The notes beneath the pieces are model-generated. The model was not told the DNA's origin. It ran no database searches and saw only the letters and a list, made by a program, of their open reading frames with translations. A stretch of DNA of 41,624 nt, from the NCBI GenBank assembly GCA_023419175.1, contig JAEZYG010000079.1:1-41624 (forward strand), given 5' to 3'. The DNA is from Actinomycetes bacterium (GTDB lineage: Bacteria > Actinomycetota > Actinomycetes > Propionibacteriales > Propionibacteriaceae). The translations under genes and the position numbers were made by a program. Position 1 is the first letter of the stretch, and each line of letters opens with the position of its first letter. Positions 8,341 to 17,166 of the stretch are shown piece after piece.

Positions 8341-8694
8341 ATGTTGAAATTTTCAAAATCTCTGTTGACCGTATTGGGAATGATCGCTCTTATCGCCTTT
8401 ATCGGTGTGTGCGTCTACAACGTCATCGAGATCAACCAGCTTCATGCCGTATCGAGCGCTAATCGCAGTCGAGAATTTACCAATCCGCGTAATTGGGTGC
8501 TTATCGGGGCAGGATTGGGATTGCTATCCGGTTTCTTGCTCGGTGTCGCGATGGCTATGCCAGGCAAGAGTTTCAAGCGGCGTTATGCTGAACAGCGTAA
8601 AGCTGAACAGGTCAACGAAGCTCATGAGGCGGGCTATTACGGCGCGAGTGCCGTTGATCCGAACACTATGAACGCCCAAGATCCTCAAATCTAA
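8341..8694 (+). CDS. Small two-helix membrane protein, unknown function
   Basis: A 117-residue protein with hydrophobic helices at about residues 7-27 and 52-73. The loop between them is short and polar, and the C-terminal tail is charged (KRRYAEQRKAEQ). I do not recognise a family; the layout is like a DUF1049/LapA-type small membrane protein, but that is not certain. A strong terminator follows immediately. Confidence 0.7.
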   Translation: MLKFSKSLLTVLGMIALIAFIGVCVYNVIEINQLHAVSSANRSREFTNPRNWVLIGAGLGLLSGFLLGVAMAMPGKSFKRRYAEQRKAEQVNEAHEAGYYGASAVDPNTMNAQDPQI

Positions 8695-8707
8695 ATCGGA
8701 TGAAGAT

Positions 8708-8737
8708 AAACGGGAGGCAGATAGCCTCCCGTTTGTT
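8708..8737. terminator. Bidirectional terminator between convergent membrane-protein genes
   Basis: A perfect 11-bp stem (aaacgggaggc with gcctcccgttt) has a 5-base loop. A T-rich end follows on the plus strand, and TTT closes the stem on both sides. It sits 13 bases after the plus-strand stop and 4 bases from the minus-strand stop, so it can serve both genes. Confidence 0.85.
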
Positions 8738-8740
8738 ATA

Positions 8741-9220
8741 TCAGTCGTCGTAATAGCAATCATCTGAGCGATAGCACCATACAGGGCGTCCCTGGTAGCT
8801 GGTGGCAAATCCTTCGCGCCCTCTTTCCTCTTTGGACTCTGTCACAGTAGGCGATGGGCTAGGAGCAGGGAGTGGTGCACCGATTTGGGGTATGCCAGTA
8901 ATGATCGGTTTAGGCTCGAAGCTTTCAGCTGTAGGAGATGGTGAGGCGAAGGATGGAGATGAGGTTATCGATGGTGTGGCGATAGATGTTGTCGAATCAT
9001 GAGTTGAGTGAAGTGAGAGATGTGGAGCGCGTCCGATCATGATCGTGATCGACATCAAGAAGATGACGATTGCAACTGAACCGACGATCGTTAAGCTCAC
9101 GATCATAGAGTGGCGTTCTTTTTCCGCCTGAGGTCCGCGGTCGGGAAAGTGACGCCAGAAACGACTGTGCAGAGGGCTGTTCTGCCCAGCGGGATCAGGT
9201 GTGCTGTGGTGTGATGGCAC
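8741..9220 (-). CDS. Single-pass membrane protein with Ser/Pro/Thr-rich exported part
   Basis: With the GTG at 9220 as start (a G-rich AGAAAGGGGG element about ten bases upstream), the product has 159 residues. It has a polar N-terminus, one transmembrane helix at about residues 39-62, a low-complexity Ser/Pro/Thr linker, and a short tail with two cysteines and acidic residues (WCYRSDDCYYDD). The frame stays open upstream into the ung gene, but that part overlaps a well-defined gene in another frame and is probably not translated. No function is assigned; the start is uncertain. Confidence 0.55.
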   Translation of the reverse strand: MPSHHSTPDPAGQNSPLHSRFWRHFPDRGPQAEKERHSMIVSLTIVGSVAIVIFLMSITIMIGRAPHLSLHSTHDSTTSIATPSITSSPSFASPSPTAESFEPKPIITGIPQIGAPLPAPSPSPTVTESKEERGREGFATSYQGRPVWCYRSDDCYYDD

Positions 9221-9323
9221 CGGGTCGATGACCCCCTTTCTGATATGGGGGAGGGATGTGAGCTCTCCTGCGCATATCAGGCAGGATTCTACAGAAGCGC
9301 GTCGGACAGGTCGAAATCGATAG

Positions 9324-10016
9324 CTAATGTGCGTTTCGTAAATCCCAATCGATCGGCTCTCCTCCTTGAGCGATGAGCGCGGCATTGGCTCTACTGAAGG
9401 GGCGAGATCCGAAAAATCCTCGTGAGGCTGCCAGGGGAGAGGGATGAGCAGAGGCGATGATCGGAATATTCGCTGCTTGCAGTGCGGGAGTAAGACTTTG
9501 AGCGTCACGTCCCCATAAGATCGCCACGAGAGGACCTCCTCGTGCGATGAGAGCCTTGATAGCGGCATCTGTCACCTCTTCCCATCCTTTGCCTCGGTGG
9601 GAGCCTGGTCGCCCAGCTTGGACGGATAGACAGCGGTTGAGCAGAAGAACGCCTTGATTTAGCCATCCTGTTAAATCCCCATGCTCGACAGGGGGGATTT
9701 GCATATCGCTTTCCAATTCGCGATAGATATTGATGAGGCTTTTAGGAAGCGGACGGATATCGGCGTTGACAGCGAAACTCAGACCGATCGCATGCCCAGG
9801 GGTGGGATAAGGGTCTTGTCCTACGATGAGGACTTTTACCTCCCTTAAGGGACATGAGAACGCTCGGAAGGTGAGGGAGCCATCGGGCAGATAATTGTGT
9901 CCAGCAGCTAATTCAGCTCGTAGAAAATCTCCCATCCGAGCGATGGTCTCAGCCTGATCTGAAAGAGCATCAGCCCAATCGGGAGCCATGAGTTGATGAA
10001 GAGGACGACGAACCAT
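9324..10016 (-). CDS. ung: Uracil-DNA glycosylase, family 1
   Basis: Ung removes uracil from DNA in base-excision repair. The 230-residue protein carries the water-activating motif GQDPYP (Asp68), the LLLNRCLSVQAG segment, and the HPSPL loop (His191), followed by GFFGSRPFSRAN. The ATG at 10016 is preferred because GGAAGGA lies seven bases upstream and the length is normal. A TTG 30 bases upstream would overlap the transporter stop. It lies 26 bases after the MFS gene and is probably in its operon. Confidence 0.95.
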   Translation of the reverse strand: MVRRPLHQLMAPDWADALSDQAETIARMGDFLRAELAAGHNYLPDGSLTFRAFSCPLREVKVLIVGQDPYPTPGHAIGLSFAVNADIRPLPKSLINIYRELESDMQIPPVEHGDLTGWLNQGVLLLNRCLSVQAGRPGSHRGKGWEEVTDAAIKALIARGGPLVAILWGRDAQSLTPALQAANIPIIASAHPSPLAASRGFFGSRPFSRANAALIAQGGEPIDWDLRNAH

Positions 10017-10042
10017 AGAGCTATCCTTCCACGTCGAGGTGA

Positions 10043-11212
10043 TCAACTCATATCAGGATTGAGACGGACGCGATAGCTGGCAAGAGCGAGGACGATATAG
10101 ATCAGTCCACCTATGGACATCGCAGCCCACATCGAGATCTGATCAGCGAGGAGACCGGCGATAAGAGGGCCGATGATCGACCCCAGATCGAGAGCCATCT
10201 GAAAAGCAGCTAAACCGCTGCGAGCTTTACCTGCGCAGACATCGGCAACAATGGCGGCGGGAGCCGTGGACATTCCTGCAGAGCTGATAGCGAAAAGAGA
10301 TAGGCCTCCAACGATCATGAGATAGCTATGAGCCCCTGCGATGATGACAGAGGCGATTCCCCCAAGGATCAATGAGACGATCAAGACCGCTTTTCGTCCA
10401 GCACTATCGGTGAAGCGTCCCGCTGGACCAAGGGAAATGGCTTGGATAATCATCGCGATGGTGAATGCGGTGCCAGTCATCGTCGGATCTGCATGAATGA
10501 TTTCTACGATGATGATCGGGACGAGAGCTGATCTGACTCCTTGGGCTTGCCAGCCTGTCGCGAAATTCGCCGCGATGGCAGATCGAAAACGAGCCTGTTT
10601 GAGAAAGGAAGTGAGGGAGGATGATTCCGTTGTTTTTGCGGAGGTTGCATATGTCGTCTTGGTGAGCAGAAAACCCACAGCGGCAGCGGAGAAGAGCAAG
10701 GTGAATGAGTAGAAGAAGAAAGGGGCTCGTATGGAGATCGATGCGAGCAGACCTCCCAGGGCGGGGCCAGCCATACCTCCGATGAGGAAACTTCCCGAAT
10801 AGATTGCAGTGGCTCGTCCGCGTTGGGTAGGTGAGACTGAACTGACCAGAACGTCCATGGCGGCGACTGTGAAAATCGCTGAGCCGATTCCAGCTGTAGC
10901 GCGCGAGATCAACATCTGCCAGTAGTTGTGGGATAGACCGATTGCGGCAGAACTCGCAGCAACGATCAAGGTGCCGATTATCAGACAGGAGCGTTGCCCC
11001 CATCGTGAAATCAAAGGAACTGACAGGGGGCTAGAGAGTAGACGGGCAGTTGCGAAAGCGCTCACGATAGCGCTGGTGGCGAAAGTGGAGGCTCCAAAAG
11101 AACGGGCGAAAATTGGTAAGACAGGTAGAACGACTCCGAAGCCAACCATGATGAAAAATGATGAGAGGGAAAGAACCCATACATTTCGCGGCATCGAAAT
11201 CCACTCGCGCAT
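10043..11212 (-). CDS. Major facilitator superfamily transporter
   Basis: A 389-residue protein with about twelve hydrophobic helices and MFS signatures: VGFGVVLPVLPIFARSFGAS in helix 1, a loop with RWGQRS after helix 2, and GRATAIYSGSFLIGGMAGPALGG in helix 5 (the antiporter-type motif C pattern, G-x8-G-x3-GP-x2-GG). This suggests a drug/H+ antiporter of the DHA1 type, but the substrate is not known. It reads towards ung; the divergent acetyltransferase starts 79 bases upstream. Confidence 0.88.
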   Translation of the reverse strand: MREWISMPRNVWVLSLSSFFIMVGFGVVLPVLPIFARSFGASTFATSAIVSAFATARLLSSPLSVPLISRWGQRSCLIIGTLIVAASSAAIGLSHNYWQMLISRATAGIGSAIFTVAAMDVLVSSVSPTQRGRATAIYSGSFLIGGMAGPALGGLLASISIRAPFFFYSFTLLFSAAAVGFLLTKTTYATSAKTTESSSLTSFLKQARFRSAIAANFATGWQAQGVRSALVPIIIVEIIHADPTMTGTAFTIAMIIQAISLGPAGRFTDSAGRKAVLIVSLILGGIASVIIAGAHSYLMIVGGLSLFAISSAGMSTAPAAIVADVCAGKARSGLAAFQMALDLGSIIGPLIAGLLADQISMWAAMSIGGLIYIVLALASYRVRLNPDMS

Positions 11213-11290
11213 GGAGATAAGACTATTCCACTCAGATGGAGAATTGGAGAGAAAATCTTCATTTTTCTTTCAGCTAATCTTGCTTCTGCA

Positions 11291-11860
11291 ATGGAAAAAG
11301 ATAGACATACTCTTATCGGTACGCGATATACGATGCGAAGAGCCGATCGGCGTGATGCGAAGGAATTGGCGAGCTTGGCGGCGAGAACATTCTCAGATAC
11401 CTTCGCCCACGAAGTCTGTGACGAAGATATGGCTTCCTATGTGCGTCACTCTCTAAGTCCTGAGCGCATGGATGAGGAATTAGCTTGCCAAGAGAGTTTT
11501 TTCTTTCTCGTCCACGACGAAGAAGGGGACGCTGAACGCCCTATCGCCTATATGAAAATTAATATCGGTGCTGCCCAGACGGAGGCTATGGGGGAGGATG
11601 CCTGCGAGATCCAACGTGTCTATGTGCTGAAGGAATATCACGGCAGAAGAATCGGGACAGCCATGGTTGATTATGCGATTGCCAAGGCGCATCTATGGGG
11701 ATATCGTCGCGTGTGGCTGGGATTCGCCGAGACCAATAAACCAGCGAAAGCTCTCTATACCTCTCGAGGTTTCCAAGTAGTCGGCGAACACCGTTTCGTT
11801 TTGGGAAATGAGATCCAAACAGACCTGGTCGCTGTCTGCGATCTGGACAAAATTTTTTGA
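11291..11860 (+). CDS. GNAT family N-acetyltransferase
   Basis: A 189-residue GNAT protein. It has the acetyl-CoA-binding loop YHGRRIGTAMVDYAI (R/Q-x2-G-x-G/A type), preceded by the IQRVYVL strand. The C-terminal signature WLGFAETNKPAKALYTSRGFQVVGEH is typical of the spermidine/amino-acid acetyltransferase branch. The substrate is unknown. The start is divergent from the MFS gene, and the next gene begins 21 bases downstream. Confidence 0.88.
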   Translation: MEKDRHTLIGTRYTMRRADRRDAKELASLAARTFSDTFAHEVCDEDMASYVRHSLSPERMDEELACQESFFFLVHDEEGDAERPIAYMKINIGAAQTEAMGEDACEIQRVYVLKEYHGRRIGTAMVDYAIAKAHLWGYRRVWLGFAETNKPAKALYTSRGFQVVGEHRFVLGNEIQTDLVAVCDLDKIF

Positions 11861-11881
11861 TAGACGGTCTAGATTGGACAC

Positions 11882-12943
11882 ATGAGCCAGGCTAAATTGC
11901 GAGCAATCCTTGACAGTCTCATCAATGGTTCTATAGACCGCGATCAAGCCGCCGAAGCTTTACGCGATTACGATGCTGCTCGCATCGGTGATCGATCGGA
12001 TTCTTATGATCTCTACGAGCGGATAGACCATCCCTCTTATAAGAGGGCGGCTTATCTAGATGATGCGGATATTGACGAGGATTTATGCGAGGCTAAACCA
12101 GCTAGTCGGGCTTTTATCGACGTGGACGAAATGGATAGATGCGATTCCCCTCTTTTCAGCCAAGGCGATTCAGCTGAGCAGAATGCGACTATCGATCTCG
12201 AGCAGATCGCCTATAACGCAGGCTTATTCGTCAGTAGAGCTGATCGTCTGGCGAAATATGCAATGCGCAGGATTGCCGATATGGCTCGTCAGCCAGATCG
12301 CTATGGCGATATCGATCCTCAACCGATTCGCACTTTGACCGTCCGTTCGGTGGGTAGACGGGTGCGTATCGTTGCCGATAGTGATGTGAAAACCTGTGTC
12401 GTTGAAGGTCCTCATACGATGACGCGAAGCGATCACAGTGTCGAGATCATCACCGAGGGGCAATTTGCTGAGAAAGGTGCTTTATCGGCTCGCTCTCAGT
12501 TCAGCGTGGCAGGAGTTCACGATATCGCTTTTGGTCAAGAACTGGTCGTAAGGATCAATCCGCTCATCTGTATCAATGCAGAAGTGAGAGGAAGTCGCTT
12601 GATCGTGATGAATTGCCCATCCCTTGGTCATATAAGAGTGAGCGCCGGATCTATGCGTTTGATCGGCATACAGCGTCTAGATGATGGTTTAGTGCAAGTG
12701 GGACGTGCCGAAATAACAGGTTGTTTACGTCAGGGACGTTCGCGTTTTGCTATCGAATCGGGAAGTGCGACCATCAAGATAGATCGGGACTCAGATATGA
12801 CCATCATTCCCTCCCTTCAATTGGGAGCTATAAGCTGGCCAGATGGGACGAGCGGACCGATGAACCGTTATATCGTCAAGGAAGGACGAGCCCATCTCGA
12901 TATCGGTGTGGTCATGGCGAAAGCCTCGATTACGTGGCTATAG
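11882..12943 (+). CDS. Unknown protein with SHOCT-like N-terminus and beta-rich body
   Basis: A 353-residue protein. Residues 4-30 (KLRAILDSLINGSIDRDQAAEALRDY; landmarks LINGSIDRDQAAEAL) look like the short helical motif found at the start of DUF4097/YvlB-type proteins. A long acidic, Tyr/Asp-rich linker follows to about residue 95. From residue 140 onward it is made of short alternating beta strands (VRSVGRRVRIVAD, SVEIITEGQF, SRLIVMNCPSLGHIRVSAGSM), like a beta-solenoid. No transmembrane segment or signal peptide is seen. Function is unknown. It is probably co-transcribed with the upstream acetyltransferase. Confidence 0.7.
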   Translation: MSQAKLRAILDSLINGSIDRDQAAEALRDYDAARIGDRSDSYDLYERIDHPSYKRAAYLDDADIDEDLCEAKPASRAFIDVDEMDRCDSPLFSQGDSAEQNATIDLEQIAYNAGLFVSRADRLAKYAMRRIADMARQPDRYGDIDPQPIRTLTVRSVGRRVRIVADSDVKTCVVEGPHTMTRSDHSVEIITEGQFAEKGALSARSQFSVAGVHDIAFGQELVVRINPLICINAEVRGSRLIVMNCPSLGHIRVSAGSMRLIGIQRLDDGLVQVGRAEITGCLRQGRSRFAIESGSATIKIDRDSDMTIIPSLQLGAISWPDGTSGPMNRYIVKEGRAHLDIGVVMAKASITWL

Positions 12944-12962
12944 ATGATGGGTCTACGCCAAT

Positions 12963-12993
12963 GAAAAATCGCGAGGGGGGTATCCCTCGCGAT
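12963..12993 (-). terminator. Terminator of greA (minus strand)
   Basis: A perfect 10-bp stem (atcgcgaggg with ccctcgcgat) and 6-base loop, followed on the minus strand by five T residues (12967-12963). It lies 23 bases beyond the greA stop and also sits just after the convergent plus-strand gene. Confidence 0.85.
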
Positions 12994-13015
12994 CTAGTGA
13001 TGAAGCGTTGAAAGA

Positions 13016-13519
13016 TCAGCCGTTAAAGGGTTGGACATCGATAATCGTCACATCGATAGTCTTGCCATTAGGAGCTTCATAGGAAACCTCAGCGCCTTTA
13101 TTGGCTCCCAAGACGGCATGCCCAAGAGGGGATTGAGGGCTGAATATGTGAGTGTCGATATCGTCGTCAAGACCGAGCATCTCTCGTGAGCCGAGCAGGA
13201 AAGTCTCTGTATCGTCCTCATCGCCAAAATAGGCGATGGTGACCAAGGTGCCGACTGCTGCTTCATCGGGATCTTCAGGGGCTTCACCGACCTCAGCATC
13301 GCGCAGAATCTGTTCAAGCTGTTTGATGCGGCCTTCCATCTGCCCCTGCTCTTCTCTAGCAGCGTGATAGCCGCCATTTTCGGACAGATCCCCTTCTTCG
13401 CGAGCAGCCGCGATCTTCTGAGTAACCGTCGCGCGGCCGACAGTTTTCAGCTCTTCGAGTTCCGCAGCAAGTTTGTCATATGCATCGCGCGTCAACCATA
13501 CAGTTTCTTGATCGGACAT
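13016..13519 (-). CDS. greA: Transcription elongation factor GreA
   Basis: GreA rescues backtracked RNA polymerase by stimulating transcript cleavage. The 167-residue protein has the N-terminal coiled coil with the acidic tip EEGDLSENGGYHAAREEQ (landmarks GDLSEN, AAREEQ) and a C-terminal FKBP-like domain containing SPQSPLGHAVLGANKGAEV. The frame is open 42 codons further upstream, but the ATG at 13519 gives the normal family N-terminus (MSDQETVWLT). It is transcribed divergently from the small gene before mca, an arrangement seen in other actinobacteria. Confidence 0.95.
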   Translation of the reverse strand: MSDQETVWLTRDAYDKLAAELEELKTVGRATVTQKIAAAREEGDLSENGGYHAAREEQGQMEGRIKQLEQILRDAEVGEAPEDPDEAAVGTLVTIAYFGDEDDTETFLLGSREMLGLDDDIDTHIFSPQSPLGHAVLGANKGAEVSYEAPNGKTIDVTIIDVQPFNG

Positions 13520-13611
13520 TCTTCCAGCATAGTCCTTTGGAAAAGGGGAGCATACTATGTCCATGTGGATGAAAAGAAGTGGGTAGTCGATGTGATAGTG
13601 AAGGTGTTGTC

Positions 13612-13827
13612 GTGGCGCGAGAATTGATAGGGATGGTGAATCCACATGATGAGCGTAGTTTCGCTCTTTCCACTGCGGTCATGTTCTTAACTCTCCATGG
13701 GCGAGAGGTTAACGTTGAGGCGGTCAACCAGCTCCTAGCTGAACATAATGGCGAGCCGCTGAACCTTCAAGAAATACGATCTTTGGGGCTTATGGGTGAT
13801 GGAGAAGCGTCAGAGGGTGGAGAATAG
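13612..13827 (+). CDS. Small protein of unknown function upstream of mca
   Basis: A 71-residue soluble protein starting at GTG, with GAAGGTG five bases upstream. It has two amphipathic helical stretches (SFALSTAVMFLTLHG, VEAVNQLLAEHNG) and an acidic tail. In related actinobacteria a membrane protein usually occupies this position; this one has no clear transmembrane helix and I do not recognise its family. Its stop abuts the mca start, so the two are translationally linked. Confidence 0.6.
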   Translation: MARELIGMVNPHDERSFALSTAVMFLTLHGREVNVEAVNQLLAEHNGEPLNLQEIRSLGLMGDGEASEGGE

Positions 13828-14763
13828 GTGAGAGAAAAAAGCGCGATGGTCAATGAGTGCGCAGGTGGTGACAGATTACGTCTCTTGCATTTTCATGCTC
13901 ATCCTGATGATGAATCGAGTAAGGGAGCCGCTTCAACTGTGCGCTATGTCCGTGAGGGCATCCAGGTTGTCGTCGCCACATTCACAGGAGGGGAGCGTGG
14001 TTCAGTTCTCAATCCGAAGATGATGAGTGACGATGTGGTCAATAATCTATCTGTGATCCGGCGTAAGGAGATGGAGCGAGCTCGCCGAATTTTAGGGATT
14101 GACCATGTATCCCTTGGGTTTATCGATTCGGGTTTTCCTGAGGATGGTTCGTGGGATGATCTTCCTGAGGGATGTTTTGCCCGTCTCGACCCCGATGAGG
14201 CTGCGGTTGAAGCGGCTCGTGTGATCCGCTCTTTGCGTCCCCATGTGGTGACCACCTATGACGAAGCCGGAGGATATCCCCATCCCGATCACATTCAGAC
14301 CCATCGCGTGACGATGAGGGCAATTCGCTTGGCGGCAGATGATGTCCGTCACGATCTTGGCATGCCCTATCAGGTGCCGAAAGTGTATTACCAGACCTCT
14401 TTTCATCGCAGACGTTACCTGGCATTGGATGCGGCGATGCGCTCACATGGATATGAATCCCCGTATGAGGAGCGTCTTGGGCAGTGGGAAGATGTCAACT
14501 ATGAGCATCGCATCACCACCAAGGTGGAATGTAGTGAATATTTTCCGATTCGAGACGAGGCTTTGCGCGCTCACGCTTCTCAAGTTGATCCTGATGGAAT
14601 GTGGTTTGCTGTCCCCACTGAGATTCAACAAGAGGCGTGGCCGACGGAGGATTTTCAATTGGTCTACTCTGCAGTTCCTACGGTGATCCCTGAAGACGAT
14701 CTGTTCAGTGGCTTACGTGAATACGCCTTACCTTCTTTCTCTACGGTGTTGAATAAGGACTGA
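13828..14763 (+). CDS. mca: Mycothiol S-conjugate amidase
   Basis: Mca cleaves mycothiol S-conjugates to a mercapturic acid and GlcN-inositol in actinobacterial detoxification. The 311-residue protein has the zinc motif AHPDDES (His25, Asp28), followed by SKGAAS, GGERGS, and the third ligand region GGYPHPDHIQTHRV. These fit Mca better than the biosynthetic deacetylase MshB, because of the SSKGAA and VLNPKM signatures and the greA neighbourhood. The GTG start follows a GGTGGAG six bases upstream; an in-frame ATG at codon 7 is possible. It implies that the organism makes mycothiol. Confidence 0.9.
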   Translation: MREKSAMVNECAGGDRLRLLHFHAHPDDESSKGAASTVRYVREGIQVVVATFTGGERGSVLNPKMMSDDVVNNLSVIRRKEMERARRILGIDHVSLGFIDSGFPEDGSWDDLPEGCFARLDPDEAAVEAARVIRSLRPHVVTTYDEAGGYPHPDHIQTHRVTMRAIRLAADDVRHDLGMPYQVPKVYYQTSFHRRRYLALDAAMRSHGYESPYEERLGQWEDVNYEHRITTKVECSEYFPIRDEALRAHASQVDPDGMWFAVPTEIQQEAWPTEDFQLVYSAVPTVIPEDDLFSGLREYALPSFSTVLNKD

Positions 14764-14806
14764 TTTGGTATCTGCGCCTATCTGGGAATAGGATGATGGG
14801 TGCTTT

Positions 14807-14879
14807 GGGGCATTGGCGCAGTTGGTAGCGCGTCTCGTTCGCAATGAGAAGGTCAGGGGTTCGAATCCCCTATGCTCCA
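14807..14879 (+). tRNA. tRNA-Ala (anticodon CGC)
   Basis: A 73-base cloverleaf. The acceptor stem GGGGCAT/ATGCTCC includes the G3-U70 wobble pair that marks alanine tRNAs. The anticodon loop is TTCGCAA with anticodon CGC, which reads GCG. The T-arm is AGGGG TTCGAAT CCCCT. CCA is not encoded. Its 3' end is only three bases from the stop of the convergent DUF255 gene. Confidence 0.95.
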
Positions 14880-14882
14880 CTC

Positions 14883-16934
14883 CTAAGAATTCAAAGAGAC
14901 GCTAGGCCACAAAGCCCTAGCGATCTGAGTGAAATCGTCGATAGCGGGCAGGCATGATCCACGGCGACAGATTTCAGCTCTCGGAAGTGAATTGTATTCA
15001 CTACTATCTTCTTCTCGCTTCCACATCACCAAAGAGGCCCACGGAGCCAATCTCCAACACGCCTGGGACATATCGTTGATTGCCGAAGAGGCATTGTGGA
15101 TAGATATCGACACAGAACCATATCCCTCCCTCTCTTGGCTATCGATGATAGCTTGAGCCAATGCCCACCCGCTGAACCTGGGGGAGTAGACCAAAACCTT
15201 AGATAGGCGTCTGTCGATCATCACCGCTTTTTCGCGGTAGCTCTCGTCATGACGATAAAGAGATATCAAACGTAAAGCCAAGGCGAAGATCGCATTGCCG
15301 CTGGGTGCTGCCTCATCATCAAATCGTTGAGCTGGAGCGAAAGCCAAATCGCTGTGTGAATCCAGATAGGAACCGTCTGCATGGATAAAAAGTTCGCATG
15401 CTCTATCGATGAGCATGACCGCCCGCTCGCACCACTCAGATTCTCCCAGAGCGGCGCCAAGCCTCATATATCCGAGCCCAAGAGCGGCATAATCGGACAA
15501 CATTCCACTAGAACCGCGAATACCATCCACGCTTGTCCGATAGAGAATCCGCTCTTTAGCATCCCAATGGACATTCCACACGGCTTCAGCGGCTTGTCTA
15601 GCCATCTTTAACCATTGCGGGCGTCCAAAGACCATGGCGGCGAAGGTGAGTGAATCGATCACAAGACCATTCCATGCGGCGATGACCGTCTCATCACGAG
15701 AGGGCATCGGACGTTGATCTCGGATAGCTTTCAGCGTGGCGATGACATTGGCGATACGTCCAGGATGAGGATTGCCGTGGAATTGTAAAGTTCCCAGACG
15801 ACTTCCATCTGTTGGACGCTCGGAGCCAGAGGGCATATTGCCTTCATGCGTCAGATGGAAGACCCCGTGAGCGAATCTGGAATCTCCTCCCAGATAGCGG
15901 TTGAAATCGTCGGAATGCCACAGATAATACGCTCCCTCGCGCATCGTTCCCTTGTCATCTGGTGAATCGGCATCCAAACTGGCGGCGAAAGCCTGTGATG
16001 GCAGACGCATTTGCTCATCGAGCCAAGAGATCGTCGATGAGACGACATGGGCGAAACGTTCCCTTTGCTCAGTGCCATCATCGGGAATGGAACGAAGCCA
16101 AGCGCGAGTATAGGTGCCGATTAGAAGGGCGTTATCGTCCAGCATCTTTTCAAAATGGGGGACTTCCCAACCTGCATCGACACTGTAACGATGGAAACCG
16201 CCGCCGATCTGATCATAAATCCCTCCACGTGACATGGCATCGAGAGTATAGAGAGCCTTGTCGTTAAGGGATTGGTCGGACAACGTGAGCAGAGCGTCCA
16301 AGACGGGGGCATGGGGGAATTTAGGTGCGTGAGAAAAACCTCCATGGATAGAATCAAAGGAGGTGAGCAGCATTGCCACCATTCGCTGAGGATCTAAAAG
16401 ATCTGGACGGATCGCATGTCCAGGCATGGCGGTGCGCTGTTGGGCAAGTTCGGAGACGATCGTGGACGCCGAGTCGAGAACTTCGCCACGTCGCTGCTCC
16501 CAAGCTTCTGCTATGGCCTTCACCACTTCGCTAAAGGACGGCATCCCGTCTTTCGCTATGGGAGGGAAATATCCTCCTGCGAAGAAAGGCTGACCTGTCG
16601 GGGTGCAGAAGACAGTATTGGGCCACCCTCCTCGTCCGGTCAAAGCCTGAGTGGCATTCATATAGATCTGATCGATATCGGGATGTTCAGCCTTATCCAC
16701 TTTGATAGCGATGAAATGGGTATTGATGAAATCAGCACATGAAGCATCGGTGAAGGATTCTTCAGCCATGACATGACACCAATGGCACGAGTCATAACCG
16801 ATCGAGATCAGGATGGGAAGATCTCGCTGTTGGGCTTCTATGAAGGCTTCCTTACCCCATGGCCACCAATCGATGGGATTATCGGCATGGTGACGCAGAT
16901 AGGGACTTGTGGCATCGGCAAGACGGTTGACCAT
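14883..16934 (-). CDS. DUF255 / YyaL-like protein with N-terminal thioredoxin domain
   Basis: A 683-residue protein of the YyaL / SSP411 family. The first 160 residues are a thioredoxin-like domain with the C-x-x-C motif SCHWCHVM (Cys50, Cys53). The remainder is an alpha/alpha-barrel region related to N-acylglucosamine epimerase or six-hairpin glycosidases (GGIYDQIGGGFHRYSVD, WEVPHFEKMLDDNALLIGTY, AAWNGLVIDSL). Biochemical function is unknown; redox or sugar-related roles have been suggested for the family. Its position after greA-mca is conserved in mycobacteria as well. Confidence 0.92.
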   Translation of the reverse strand: MVNRLADATSPYLRHHADNPIDWWPWGKEAFIEAQQRDLPILISIGYDSCHWCHVMAEESFTDASCADFINTHFIAIKVDKAEHPDIDQIYMNATQALTGRGGWPNTVFCTPTGQPFFAGGYFPPIAKDGMPSFSEVVKAIAEAWEQRRGEVLDSASTIVSELAQQRTAMPGHAIRPDLLDPQRMVAMLLTSFDSIHGGFSHAPKFPHAPVLDALLTLSDQSLNDKALYTLDAMSRGGIYDQIGGGFHRYSVDAGWEVPHFEKMLDDNALLIGTYTRAWLRSIPDDGTEQRERFAHVVSSTISWLDEQMRLPSQAFAASLDADSPDDKGTMREGAYYLWHSDDFNRYLGGDSRFAHGVFHLTHEGNMPSGSERPTDGSRLGTLQFHGNPHPGRIANVIATLKAIRDQRPMPSRDETVIAAWNGLVIDSLTFAAMVFGRPQWLKMARQAAEAVWNVHWDAKERILYRTSVDGIRGSSGMLSDYAALGLGYMRLGAALGESEWCERAVMLIDRACELFIHADGSYLDSHSDLAFAPAQRFDDEAAPSGNAIFALALRLISLYRHDESYREKAVMIDRRLSKVLVYSPRFSGWALAQAIIDSQEREGYGSVSISIHNASSAINDMSQACWRLAPWASLVMWKREEDSSEYNSLPRAEICRRGSCLPAIDDFTQIARALWPSVSLNS

Positions 16935-17166
16935 AGATCAAGCATATCGACTGTTGCTATGGGGATAGGGACGATATTCGACCTCAGCAGAGATGGAAAA
17001 GCTGCAGGAAATGGGTGAAACGTAGTGAATATTCAAGTGCAATATTTCTTGTAGAACAGTAGAGGCGGGTAAGGAGTGATGATACCTAGCGATGAGGATT
17101 GATACGGATAGATCCATCTGGATCGCTGAGAAGATTGCTGTATAGGCTTCACTACCCTGATATGGA

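Noticed and set aside
9221..9568. Upstream extension of the Ser/Pro/Thr-rich membrane protein into ung
   Set aside because: It would overlap the well-supported ung gene in another frame on the same strand, and its residues show no domain. The GTG at 9220 is a sufficient start.
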